Shown here: positions 11,610 to 23,600 of the stretch, piece after piece
How the letters are laid out: every line of letters begins with the position of its first letter
Numbering within the stretch: position 1 is the stretch's first letter
Assembly: GCF_030272615.1 (NCBI RefSeq)
Contig: NC_081405.1
Location: forward strand, 158,211,954 to 158,275,953
DNA length: 64,000 bases
From: Cryptomeria japonica
Lineage: Eukaryota > Streptophyta > Pinopsida > Cupressales > Cupressaceae
Reading direction: 5' to 3'
The notes under the pieces: generated by a model
The model's database searches: none
Seen by the model: the letters and a program-made list of their open reading frames with translations, nothing else
What the model was told of the DNA's origin: nothing
Position numbers and translations under genes: made by a program

Positions 11610-13480
11610 TATGCCTTATTTTTATGCTTAGTATATGATGTACGTTGTCAGCCTGTGCTCTACGGCTTCTAACTGTTCCCGGGCATGTAGATAAAAGTAC
11701 GATAGGTCAAATAATTTTTTTACAGGGCCTTGTGTAGCAGGGGAAATATTTTCACCAGGGGACTACAGGGAGGGCCCCTTTAAATTTTTTACTTTTTTTT
11801 AATATATTTTATATTATTTTTTTTAAATTTTATTTAATAAGTTTCAATTATATTTTGAATAATTTTTGAATATATATTTTTTTCAAATGAATATTAGTTT
11901 ATTGGACATGTATTGATTTTTTATTTAATTATATACAATTAAAAATTAATATATTAAAATTAAAATATATTAATTTAAACCTTCATATTTTACTTCTAAT
12001 CTTAAAGTTAAAATCTAATTTAAGATTAGGGTAGAGATATAATTAAGATTAGGGTTAAAATATAAGGGCTTAATTATGGTTAGAATATTATTTAAGATTT
12101 GGATTAAAATATAGTTTAAGATTAGGATTAAATATCATTTATGATTAGGATTAAAATATAATTTAAAATTAGGGTTAAAATATAAGGGTTTAATTATGGT
12201 TAAAATATCATTTAAGATAAGGATTAAAATATAATTTAAAATTGAGGTTAAAATATTTTAATCCTAATGTTCATTAATAAAAGTTGAATATCAACATTTT
12301 AATTTGACTTGAGTAAAAATGCAATTAAATATGTAGTTCTCAATTATATAAAGATGATTAAGATAAGAATTGATGAAAAAAATCATATAAAAAGATTATC
12401 ATTGATTAATGAAAATTAGATTGAACCTCCAAATTAATAAATATTATTGATAGTAGATTGATCTATAAGATTAAGCTTATGTCTAGTACATATATAGGAA
12501 AAAAGTTAAAGTGAAGTCTTTAGAAAGGAATGCTATTTCTATATTCATATTTGATATTCCTTTCTAAAGACTCCACTTTAACTTTTTTCCTATATATATG
12601 TACTAGACATAAGCTTAATCTTATAGATCAATTTACTATCAATAATATTTATTAATTTGGAGGTTCCATCTAATTTTCATTAATCAATGATAATCTTTTT
12701 ATATGATTTTTTTCATCAATTCTTATGTTAATCATCTTTATATAATTGAGAACTACATATTTAATAACTTTTTTACTCAAGTCAAATTAAAATGTTGATA
12801 TTCAACTTTTATTAATGAACATTAGGATTAAAATATTTTAACCTCAATTTTAAATTATATTTTAATCTTTATCCTAAATGATATTTTAACCATAATTAAA
12901 CCCTTATATTTTAGCCCTAATTTTAAATTATATTTTAATCTTAATCATAAATGATATTTAACCCTAATCTTAAACTATATTTTAATCAGAATCTTAAAAA
13001 ATATTCTAACCATAATTAAGCCTTTATATTTTAACCCTAATCTTAATTATATCTCTACCCTAATCTTAAATGATATTTTACCTATGATTAAATCCTCATA
13101 TTTCAATTGTAATATTAAATTAAATTTTAACTTTAAGATTAGAATTAAAATATGAAGGTTTAATTTAATATATTGATTTTTTTATTGTATATAATTAAAT
13201 AAAAAATCAATACATGTCCAATAAACTAATATTCATTTGAAAAAAAATATATTAAAAAATTATTCAAAATATAATTGAAACTTATTAAATAATTTTTTTT
13301 TAAAATAATATAAAATATATTAAAAAACTAAAAAATTTAAAGCCCGTGGTCCTGTGGTAGAAATATTTCCAATTTATTTGACCTGTCGTGCTTTTATCTG
13401 CACGCACGCCCGAGAACAGTTAGAAACCGCAGAGCACGGACTAACAGCGTACAGTGTATACAGAGCATAAAAATACGGAG
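11610..13480. repeat. Giant foldback: about 920-bp inverted arms with a 24-nt loop
   Basis: The left arm (about 11610-12531) and right arm (12556 to about 13480) are reverse complements along almost their whole length, with small mismatches and indels. The centre is GTCTTTAGAAAGGAAT / ATTCCTTTCTAAAGAC around a 24-nt loop (12532-12555). The outer 100 bp of each arm has higher GC and includes the matching landmarks TTTTTATGC, TTCTAACTGTTC and GATAAAAG. The inner arms are very AT-rich with a 60/120-bp sub-repeat containing GATTAGGGTTA. No transposase is present. It looks like a foldback or long MITE-type DNA element. A transcript across it would fold into a very long hairpin. Confidence 0.9.
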
Positions 13481-13654
13481 CCAGTGCCCTCCTCTATTAC
13501 ATGTTCAGAGTTCTTGGCAATGGGATTGAACTTCGAAATTTGAACCAATCCTGCATTGTATGTATGTACATCTTTTACGTCAATGTATATGTCAGTTGTA
13601 ATCAGGTAGAGCCCACCCGAGATAATACGGAGCAAGAGAAGGAAAGGAAAATTC

Positions 13655-13660
13655 TTTATT
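13655..13660 (-). terminator. Poly(A) signal of LOX A
   Basis: AATAAA on the minus strand, 175 bp after the stop codon. It is conserved in position with the LOX B signal. Confidence 0.8.
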
Positions 13661-13834
13661 AAAATAAGGACTAGGCAGGTGCCAACTCCACCTACTTCTA
13701 TAGAGCTGCATTACATTTAGTGACTAATTATATAGCTCGACAACGATGTAAAATCGTCGCAGCGTCTATTTTAAACAAACACTTAGTAAATTAAATGGAT
13801 CCGATATTGACGTTGTCGCAAAGAGAGACAAAGA

Positions 13835-16800
13835 TTAAATGGAAACGCTGTTTGAAATTCCCCTGCCAGTCAATCCACCCTCCCTGGAGAGGTCGGTGGT
13901 GTTCGGATAGAGCAGTGTGTATGGAACCTGTGATGGCCCATACCTGTTCTTCAGGTTGGAATTCTTGTTCCTCTCTGACACATTTTTCTCCACGCCAGCC
14001 AGAGCTGCAGAGAATTTTCCAAACGCTTGTTCGATGCCCTCATCGTCAGTCAATTCATGAGTGGATCCCTTCACCTGCCCTAAGTAGGCTTCATCCGTTG
14101 AATGCTTCGACAGAAGCTCCAACACCGCCATCACCGTGGTGGCCTGATTGGGGCTGGACACAGATGACAGCATAAACGCCTCTGGATCTTTCATCATTTG
14201 AGCATAGTCAAGGGAATGTTGCTCGGGAATTAGGCGTCTGCTGAGAGTAGGGAGATTGGGCATGTATCCTCCATATGCATATTGCCCGAAGTTGACGGCT
14301 GCATGGTGAGCAGATGCAATCCAAATGAAGGTTGTAATTGCTTCCACTGCTTCTTGCACCGACTCCATCTGATACCATCCACTTTCCTTCTTCAGGTCTC
14401 CATGCCCCACATTCACAGCTTCCTGCCACCATGCTTGCACTTCTGCGTCTTCCTTGATTGCATCGTCGCTCTTGTAGTAGAGAGACACATAATCACTCAC
14501 CCATTGCTTTAAAGCACCCCAGATCTCCAGACCGTCCACTGCATATGGGTAGTCTTCTATCGCAAGCCTCAATCCGTGGGGTGCCGTTGAATCTGCAACT
14601 GCCATCCCTCTGCAATTGCATAGGTACCTCTCCTAGCTTAGAATTATTTATATGACACCTGCATGACATTTAACAGCAGAGGGTAACAGAGAAGAGAGTA
14701 TTATACCTTTTAATGAGATCGAGGGGCAAGCCCTGTTCATTGAGTTTCCAGTGTTTATATGCTTTAGAGGACAACTCTATGGCATATCTGTAGGGTGTGA
14801 ATCCTTGTTCAATAACACCATTTGCATTAATCAGAATCTGCCGGGCAGATTGATTAATGTCCATGGTGTCAAAATAATGAGGGAGTAATAACTTGTGAAG
14901 GGGATGCATTTTGCTTAGGTGCCTGTGAGTAGCAATGATGAAAGTCTCGATAACGGCATGAGTTCTTAACCTGCACGAAGAATGGAAAAGTAAATCATCG
15001 TGACATTATTTTGTCCACTCGGTCTAAATAGAATTACTGTCTTGTTTCAATGTGATCTTACCAATGACTGATCAACTGATGATAACCAGCATCGTTAACT
15101 CTTGAATGAGCTTTGGCAAGCAGCCACAGAGCGCCATCTTCTCCCTCTTGTGCAGGGGTGTAAACTTTTCTTTCAGCTTGGGTGAGACTGGTGTGAGGTA
15201 AACACAACTCGATCGCAACAACCCTCAGAATTCCTTGGTCTGTAAGGAAGAAGAGAGTGCGGGAGGCATACATTTTACGTTCATCTGATTCTTTGTTAAT
15301 GCGTTCAATATAGGGCATGTACGCATCGTAGTAGTCCAAGATAAAGAGTCTTTTTGCTTCCACAGCCTGATCAAATCATTCACAGTTAATCCCATCATGA
15401 GATTGGTCAGAGGATCAAAATTCTCTCTTTTTGATATGTTATGGAACTAGTTGAATCGCTATATAGATATAACATACCTGCTGCACCGTAAGGCCATCGA
15501 GGTTTTTCTCGATATGTTTTGCCGTTATAGAAGTCTCTTGAGGGCCATATAAGTCGGCGTCCAAGCTGCTTGTTGGAGGAAAGCTCTGTTCCCCAAGTTT
15601 AAGAGAAGAAGGTTAGCATTATAATCAATATTCAACTACAACATCAACATTAACATTAGATTAAAACAGGGAGCTTTTCAATTTGCTTGCCTGCAGACAT
15701 TGAATGGCCATGGGATTGAGACCGGACAGGGCTTGTCGTGCAAACTCTTCGTCTGTCTTCCACGCGTTTTCGTCAGCTACAAGTCGGAAATAAAAATTTA
15801 AAATTTAAGTATCAATTATATATTATTTTGTCGATGACTAATACTAGAAGAAATCGCTTAAAGTTTAATGAAATAAATAGTATTGATCTCGCACCCTTAA
15901 TAAGTTGGGGAACTGTGAAATTAATGAGAGATTGGTCCTGTGTGCTGAGCAGTCCTTTAACCATTTGGAGAGGAATTAGGTCTCGACTAAGATCCATAAC
16001 ATTGTTGAGAGCCTTGGGGATGCCTTTGCTGTAAATATCTTTCACTTCTTGCAGCGAGTGGAACTCATCACCAAATATGGACTTGATTGTGGGTATCACC
16101 TTTTTGGCCAAAGCTCGCACCAAATTAGACCTGTAGTCGGACAGATTGATATGAGGGAACTTCTCGTCTGGGGGAATGTAGTACTGGGTGGTGGGCAACA
16201 GAGGCAAGCTCTCAAACTTCCGATCTGTCATATCATAAACATTATCATTGATTAAGGTTCCAAACTAGTTTAAACTAAAATCAATTAACGCTACACAAAG
16301 GCTCGAAGCTCTATAATATTTAGAGAACCTGTTTTGCAGGGGCCCCGTCCAGTTCTACATCTTCTGGGATAAGGAAGGTCCTGTGACCCACCGAGGACCT
16401 CCCTGCGGAGATCGGTACTACTATCTGGGTTACCGAGATCATTGTAAAGATCGTAGTCATACACACGCTCATAAAACTTTCTCTCTCCGGTACCATTTCC
16501 TCGCAGAGAAGCCAGCTCTCGCTTTCTCGGCGTCAACAAACCCGCCGGTGTTTCATTGGGAAGATGACTCTGAAATCACCAATGTTCAGGGTACAATGCA
16601 CATTAATAATACGTTGTTACTTGATCACTTATAAGTTCTCAAATTATTTGTTTCAGATTATACCTGAGTAGAAAAGAAGACCCGGTCAGTTTTGTTGAAT
16701 AAATAGTAAGGATGGATCCAGGAGTTACAGACAAACCGTATTGCTGGAAGTTTGCCGGGTACAGCAGAAAGAGAGAGCGATTTCAAGAAGAACTCCCTCG

Positions 16801-17350
16801 GGTGCGCGTTCCTGACCAACAATGCACCGGGCACTCCTAGTTCAGTCTTCCATGTGAAGCTGACGGCGAATTTCGAGTTACCAGCAATGGGACCATCCAG
16901 TGGGTTCCAGCTTATTGATTCCTCCTCTCCTTTCTTCCCCAATCCCGAATCTACACCATTACCAGTCATACGTTGGACAATGCTATAAATTAATTACGCC
17001 CAAGGTGCAGAAAAGAAAAATGATTATACCCACTTAGGATCCTATGGTAATAACTAACAATAAAAACTAGTAATAATAATACCTTCATCAATCTTGTCGC
17101 TGCTGACGAGCTGAAGAAAGACTTTCTGCCCGAGCAATTCAGAGAATGTGTCCGCAATCGTGGCAGAGTAGTCAGTAACATCCGCAAGATATGCTTTCAT
17201 CAACACCACTTCTCCTTTGATTTCAAACTCCCCTACATTCCCATTTTTAGAGGGCAATGGAAATGTTGGGATCGTTGGAAATGTTGGAATCGTTGGAATT
17301 GTTGGAATTTTTGGAACAGAGATGTTACCGAATAAACTATTGACATTCAT
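13835..17350 (-). CDS. LOX: Lipoxygenase A, nine exons, 887 aa, extraplastidial type
   Basis: A plant lipoxygenase, which adds O2 to linoleic or linolenic acid to give hydroperoxides. Exons in transcript order: 17350-17083, 16950-16664, 16569-16329, 16224-15895, 15776-15691, 15585-15478, 15366-15062, 14970-14707, 14609-13835; introns are 91-132 bp. A PLAT/LH2 domain (about residues 43-180) precedes the catalytic domain. Iron ligands are all present: H536 and H541 (YHQLISHW), H732 and N736 (HAAVNFGQY), and the C-terminal I887. The regiospecificity site reads Gly598-Phe599; Phe suits a 13-LOX-like pocket, but Gly is unusual. The Ala before NG (residue 591) fits S-stereochemistry. There is no transit peptide; the N-terminus has IPT/FPT repeats. 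Intron 1 uses a distal acceptor (16951-16952), since the nearer AG breaks the frame. Intron 5 has a GC donor. Oddities: GISNSVSI instead of GIPNSVSI at the C-terminus, and LPLDLIKR instead of LPADLIKR. It appears intact. Confidence 0.95.
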
Positions 17351-17483
17351 CTTGGCTACACCTAAAAACTATCTTACTCCAAACTCTTTCTCGCCAAGGC
17401 TTAACGTCTAAGCTGGCGATCAAATCAACTCTTAAAACAATCACACTAGGTGAGATTGAGATACTTTGGCTGCTCCACACGTC

Positions 17484-17491
17484 TATTTATA
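17484..17491 (-). promoter_or_regulatory. TATA box of LOX A
   Basis: TATAAATA on the minus strand, 134 bp upstream of the ATG, in a context (GTGTATAAATAGACGTGTGG) shared with LOX B. Confidence 0.8.
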
Positions 17492-17673
17492 CACAGACGG
17501 CCGAGCTTCGACGGTAATGGCTTCTCTCCGATTAAAGAAACGCGCTTAGTGCCTCACCGGAAAAATAATTGAAAACGGCGTCACTTCTGGGGCCCTCTTC
17601 TGCCCCTCTGGTTATCATTCATACTGCAACTTCAACTCTATCCTAATATCTATCTTATCCATGCTATTATAGC

Positions 17674-17679
17674 CACGTG
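17674..17679 (-). promoter_or_regulatory. G-box (CACGTG) in LOX A promoter
   Basis: A palindromic CACGTG about 324-329 bp upstream of the ATG. LOX B has one at nearly the same distance. G-boxes bind bHLH (MYC2-type) and bZIP factors and are common in jasmonate-responsive promoters. The function here is inferred. Confidence 0.6.
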
Positions 17680-17998
17680 GGTTGAAATCATTAATACTCA
17701 TATGTGTGATGATGAATTCTCCTGATGATAATGATGTACCATTAAATTTTCCAAAACTCCATTTCAGATGAGGCGGGCCGCTGGATATACTGGAATACTA
17801 ATATTTTAAGACTCTAAAGTCACCTGGGATTTTAGTTTTTTACATGTACACAGTGGATTTTAGTTTTACACATGTGCGCAGTGGAAACGTCCTTTTGGAA
17901 GGAAGCGTCCTTGGGCGGCAAAAAGATTCCACATGCTGCCATTTCTGTTTTTCAAGAAATGTTTTCTTCCCAAATTGATTTCGCAGGCGTCATACGAC

Positions 17999-18692
17999 CC
18001 ATGAATGGATAAGATCTTTCATTTTTATAATGCACTTACTTATCCGCAGGTGACAACAATGCGTTTTAAATGCACTTATTAGGGTGCAAAAATCCAAAAT
18101 CCAAAATCCCAATCTCTCCTCTTTTTCCATTAGCCACGAGTTCCTAGCTTGGTATATTTTAATGCCTTAATATTTTACAATATTCACTTATGTAATAATT
18201 TCACTCAAAAATCTGTTATGATTGCATCTTTTAAATCTCGATATGGTAGCCTATTCCAATGACAATTTTAGTGTTGGTTGTGGTCATATTGAGACCAATT
18301 TAGGTGACTAAGAGGATTATGATCATAATGTATATGCCGACTAACAAGATACGTGATTTACAAGACAAGCATTTATAAATGCATTACAACAAGATTTCTT
18401 TTATTTATCAATCGACAACTATTTTTTATAACGTATTTGTAAGATACCTTTATTAAACACAATTTTGTAAGAGCATAGATCCTAAACGAGTCTTTATATG
18501 GTGTATCCAACCCATTCTCCTATTCTGACCCAACTCCTACCACAACCATCAACCCTAATGTTATCTTGCTACTTCCATTGTTCTCAACTCATTTCTTTTT
18601 TGACTTTGTACTCCCTAACATGACTTAACCAAACATTACACTCCACCTTTCATTATCCCTTGATGCAATCAGCTTCCTGACAATGAACAAGT
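17999..18692. other. Intergenic upstream of LOX A
   Basis: AT-rich unique sequence beyond the duplication limit. No gene or repeat was recognised. Confidence 0.5.
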
Positions 18693-19116
18693 TGACCACC
18701 AACTAACTCCTCAAAAGTAAGAGATGATTGTAACTATTTTTGCTATGTGAAATAGCTTTTAGTGTCTTAGTTTGTTAGGAATTGTTGTAACATCGCTACT
18801 AAAAATAGAGAGTTAGAGTTCTAGTAGGAGTGGGTGACTTTATGAGCAAAGAAAGGATATATTAAACTAAAGGTTTGTAATGATTTAGTGGGTAGGGGAT
18901 GGAGAATGGATTCATTATGCATCTATAATGTGCAAAATTTTGGTAAGATCTTTTATCTATAAATATATGATATTACTATTGTTTTCTAGATATGGAGTGT
19001 TGGGATTGTCTTGTGCTCATTGTTGTATGTTGGACTCTCTAAATGGGTAATTTTCTTCCTTAACTAATCCTGTAAATGATTTTCATATGGAATTAAGGAG
19101 TTGTGGGACTACATCA
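18693..19116 (+). repeat. 5' LTR of the decayed element
   Basis: It matches 21777-21944 and 23376-23600 in order. Shared landmarks are GACCACCAACTAA, AACTATTTTTGCTAT, TATATTAAACTAAAGG and GATTTAGTGGGTAGGG. Confidence 0.7.
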
Positions 19117-21944
19117 AATTGGTACTAAAGCATCTAAAGGTGCTCAAAATAGAGGATTCTTGAGAAGAGTTTTCGATCGTTCAAAGTGTACTTTCGGATG
19201 CAATTATGAATTAGGATAATAAACAACCATAACAACAATGCAATCATTGACTTAAGCATGTAGCTCCCCTTGTTTGATACCTTCCTCTAACATAGGGCTT
19301 TGTTTCATTGAATTTTGTCCCCTACCTTCAAAATGACTGGGTTCCATGGAAGTGATGCAAGATCTAACCCGTAGGCACTAAAAATGCATGTTTGGAGGTT
19401 CACATATAGATTGTCAAGAGTTGGACACTAGGGATGTTGAAGATGTCTTCTAAGTAGAAGTGGTAGTCAATTGTCTTTGTTATTTTCCTCCTTCCTCAGA
19501 ATCATTGTATTCAAATTCTAATTGGGCTTTGGGAAGGTCAATAGGTTGATGTCATTCTTTGCATCATGACCATTAAGATGGTAAAGGTGAGAAATCTATT
19601 GTATATTAATTTTTTGTTAATTATGAGTTGACATTGTTGAGGAAGTCATTAATATAGAAAGAGATGCCCCACTAAGGATGGAAAGAGAGAATCATTCCAT
19701 TGAATCAATGATGAAATTAAATTCCAAATTATTGTTAATGGGACGAGTGACATTAAATTGTGAAGAAGGCCAGACAAGAATAATGATAACAATTAATTGG
19801 TGAATCTACATAAGCTAATATAAGTGTTGTGTTTGTTTGATATCTTTTAATAGGTAAAACAAAAATTGTTTAATGAAACTTAGTGGGAGGTTTGGGTTTT
19901 CTATGGGCCTAATTTTTCATTCCCAATATCTTTCCTTTTCAATTGTACGATGGTAATGAGGGGACTTCTATAACACAATTATAATAAGACATAAATTATT
20001 TAAGTGAGGTAATATATTTGCATAGAAACACAAGGAATTAGTGTCCATTTTCATTACATCTTATTGTTATCAGTTTTGTTCAATGCAACTATCTAATTTG
20101 AAGGTTGCCAAGAGTTGAACTTATTTATTACTGGTATATAAAATATTAATTTCTAGGCCTATTCTTCAATTTTGTGTTAATTTCTTTGAAGAGATGAAGA
20201 ATAGAAAAATAATGATGGTGTATGGTCAATAGATCATCCATCTAGAATAGAAGAGGAGAAGAGAGTTGCAACTCTATTTTGGGACTATAGATATGGCTGC
20301 GAAGTCAAATATGGAGTTATAGATCATGATGTGAAAAATAGGATAACTTTAAGGTGGAAGAAAGAGTAAGACAAAGACAAAGGAAGAAGATAACAAAGGA
20401 CTAAAAAAAGTAGTTGCAAAAATTAGAGATTGAGTTGGAAGAGTTGTGGTGCTTGTTGAAGGAATGTGAGTTATGCAACAATAAGCAAGCAAAGGAAAAT
20501 AAATCTACAAGAAAGGTGGCTACTATTTATGAGAAGGAAAAAAGTAAAGGTGAGGATAAATGTTGAGCTTATAGGAAAGAGTCATTCTCATAGAGGAGAG
20601 CCATTGAGTTAAGGATTCATGGAGGAGTGGAGTTGTTAGAACAAGGATTTTGATAAAACCCCTTGAAGAGCTGATAGAAATATTAAAGGATAAAATACCT
20701 TTGAACGAGATCAAGTCCACTAGTTACAAAGAGAAAAAATAAATGAATGGGATGAAGAGGAAGAGATAGTTGAGTTTGATGGAGTTGTTTAGTTATCTTA
20801 ACCTAAAGAAGGGGAAAGAATTTAAGATTACAATGCAGGAAGAGAAGAGTTGGAATATTGCAATGAGAAGAAATGTAGCCTATCACAAGAGGAGGTCCAA
20901 AGAATTGTAATAGTGGAAGCATTCCACATAAGGGATGAAGTTACAATAGAGATGGAGATCTTTGGGAGCCCCATACGTGATGAATTGATTTATTGATTTT
21001 AGAAAACATGCCTTATTAGAGGTAGCTAGATGAATGTCTAGAGAATCCCATTAGTAATGAAGAAAAAGTAGAAGATCATCACTTCCCCCTAAAACAAAGG
21101 ATGATTGAGGGAAAGAGTATAAATATGTACAACTTTGGTAAGAATGCAAATGTCCACAAAGGTTTTTCTTGTGAACAACATCACATTAAGCTTATAAACG
21201 AATGCCACCTCACAAAATATGAAATAGAAAGCATGTCCGAATGGCATAATGTAGAGGATGAGAAAGAACTTGCCAGAGAATTTTATTCCTTGACTTTATT
21301 TTTACTTCTAATGATTTATGTGTAGTTGTAGTAGGAGTTATTATGAGTGATGCAAAGGGAAGTGACAATTTTAAGACAAGGAGTACTAATTGTTCAAGGA
21401 GATAGTATAAGAGGAAGAGAACTAATTGATAGAGGATGATGATCTTTATTTCAACAAGAGATTGGAAATGAAAGAAGAAAATATATGATGATTTGTGGAG
21501 ATATATAATCTGGTGGAAGTATAACTATGAGTTGATTCTTCAAGTTAGAAGGATGGGTCTAGCATCTATTCCAAAATATTTCCTAGATGTTTTATGCAGT
21601 AGCAACTTGAGTTAAAAACAAATCCCACATCACAAAAAAATGTAATAGTTAGGTTGTTAAGATTCTCAATGATTTAATTTGTTGAAGTTTTCTTTTATGC
21701 AAATAAGCTTGAACCAAGATGTTCGAAAAAATTATAAGGGGAGAGTGTGCAAATGACCTCTTAAGAATTAGGTGGTTGACCACCAACTAATTTCGCAAAA
21801 GTAGTAGATGATTATAACTATTTTTGCTATTAGAAATAACTTTTAGTGGCTCAATTTGTTAGGAACTACTGCAACCTGGTTACTAAAAATAGCGAGTCAA
21901 AGATTTGTTAGGAGTGATTTTGTGAGCAAAGAAAAAATATATAT

Positions 21945-23375
21945 TGATGCATGCTGAAAAGGATGCAAGAAACATAAGATTCAAATGTTAGTGTTGTTAG
22001 TGGCAATAAAAAATGAAAGATGAATGAAACTACAATCCTAAGCATGCATATCAAGAGAGATATAAAATAGATTATGGAAAGCACACAAAAACGGAGGAAA
22101 GACACAAAACCCTCCAAGATGCCCTCCAATATGCTCATAGTTGCTCCTCCCTTGTTCCTCTCCTCTCCAAGTTCCACATGAGTGTAGCCCTTAACTTTTT
22201 GCACTATTGTGGATGTTTTATGGAGATTCAAGATTATGAAAATGACTAATTATGCAAATGCAAACAAGCTAAATATGAGAAAATACCTAATTAATCTATG
22301 TTAATTTTATCCAAAATAACAAAGAAAAGTGCTTCTAAATGCTCTCTCAAATTTCGTATAAGTTTTGATGCATACAAGATTTCCGGATTTGGATGAAGAA
22401 GGTATGCGCTCTATTTATAGGAAAAACAAGGCAATGGATGGTTGAGATTGAGTAATCTCAACAAGGGTTAGGATTGATAGGTTTGTGATCCATGTGAGGG
22501 CTTTCAACCCAATCTCAGGATGACAAATGTCAACATGAGATGGCTTGAGAGGAGAGGCAAGAAGCATTAAATGCTTGAGATGACTTGAAGGTTACCTTAG
22601 GAGGTAAGGTTTAGGCTTGAGTTAATGAATAAAACTTTTATCCAATGAATAATGCCTTTATCCAATGGACAAACTCTTGTGCAAGAGTTAGTGGGGATAA
22701 CCATGGTCAAAGCAATGAATGCTTGAAGAGACCCATGAGTTAAATGAGGGTTGAGTTAGAGGGAAAGCCTCTAACCATGTGGGCAAGTTGAATTAACCAT
22801 TAATGGTTATGTAAGAGCCATAAATAGTTATGTAAGAACCATTAATGGTTTGGAAGACTTTGGGGGTTAACTTGTTGAAGACATAAAGCCTTTAATGTTT
22901 TTCAAAGACTTTGGAGGCTTTGAGAAGTGACTTCAAGTTGCTTAGGAATGTGACAATAATTAGGGAGGATGATTAGGCTAATTAGGAATGGTTTAGAAGA
23001 ATCTAGAATGGGTTTAAGATGCAAGTGGGTTTGGTGGGTGAGAGAAAATAGGATTTTAATTAAAATAAAATTACTTTATTTCAACCAAATAGGTGCAACT
23101 TGCATTTGCAGGAGAATGCAAGTGGGGGGGTATTTTAGGGATTTAAATAAATATTTATTTATTTATTTAAATATGGAAAAGGGGTTAAATTAAATAAATG
23201 TGTTCTATTTATTTAATTAATTTAAATAAATTAAATAATTCATTTAATTAATAGGAGAAGAGTTTGATGATGAAATTAATTAAATATTAATTTAATTAGT
23301 TGCTTATTGATGGTTAAATAATCAAATAAATAGTAAATATTAATTTAATTAAGTGGACAGATTTATGTGACTACA
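21945..23375 (-). mobile_element. Solo LTR of the Ty3/gypsy family seen at 48 kb, with TATAT target duplication
   Basis: Read on the minus strand it starts TGTAGTCACATAAATCTGTC, as do the LTRs at 48424 and 62907, and it ends ...GCATCA like the 5' LTR there, with similarity along its length. It is about 1431 bp against 2028 bp because it lacks the CTTCAAACTTGATGG minisatellite. It is flanked by perfect 5-bp direct repeats TATAT (21940-21944 and 23376-23380), and it splits the second LTR of the decayed element exactly. There is no internal region, so it is a solo LTR left by unequal recombination. Confidence 0.85.
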
Positions 23376-23600
23376 TATATTAAACTAAAGGTTTTCAATG
23401 ATTTAGTGGGTAGGGTATGGAGAATGGATTTTCTATGCATCTATATTGTGCACGACTTTCGTAAGCCTTTTTAATTGTAAATTTATGATGTTATTGTTAT
23501 TTTCTTGATATTTTGTGTTGAGATTGTTTTATGCTCATTTTATATGTTAGACTCTGTGGATGATTTTAATATGGAATCAAGAAATTGTAGCATTGCATCA

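Larger units (their letters stand above)
13495..17998 (-). repeat. Inverted segmental duplication, copy A (contains LOX A)
   Basis: This block matches 34230 to about 38893 in the opposite orientation, through the promoter, all exons and introns, the 3' UTR and about 190 bp beyond the poly(A) signal. The similarity stops on the promoter side near the shared GACGCCT(A/G)CGAAATCAATTTGGG and on the 3' side near GAACATGTAATA, 15 bp from the foldback. Confidence 0.9.
18693..23600 (+). mobile_element. Decayed LTR retroelement, interrupted by a solo LTR
   Basis: Direct repeats at about 18693-19116 and 21777-23600 (the second split by an insertion) look like the two LTRs. The first ends ACATCA and is followed by AATTGGTACTAAAGC, a decayed tRNA-Met-type primer site. 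The second is preceded by a purine tract (AAGGGGAGAGTG, about 21737-21748). The internal 2.7 kb is AT-rich and has no recognisable coding domain. LTR divergence is clearly above 10% by eye, so it is old. Copia-type is suggested only by the primer site. Confidence 0.65.

Noticed and set aside
12000-13130. Telomere repeats in the foldback
   Set aside because: The TTAGGG words are spaced by AT-rich filler and are not a tandem 7-bp plant telomere array.
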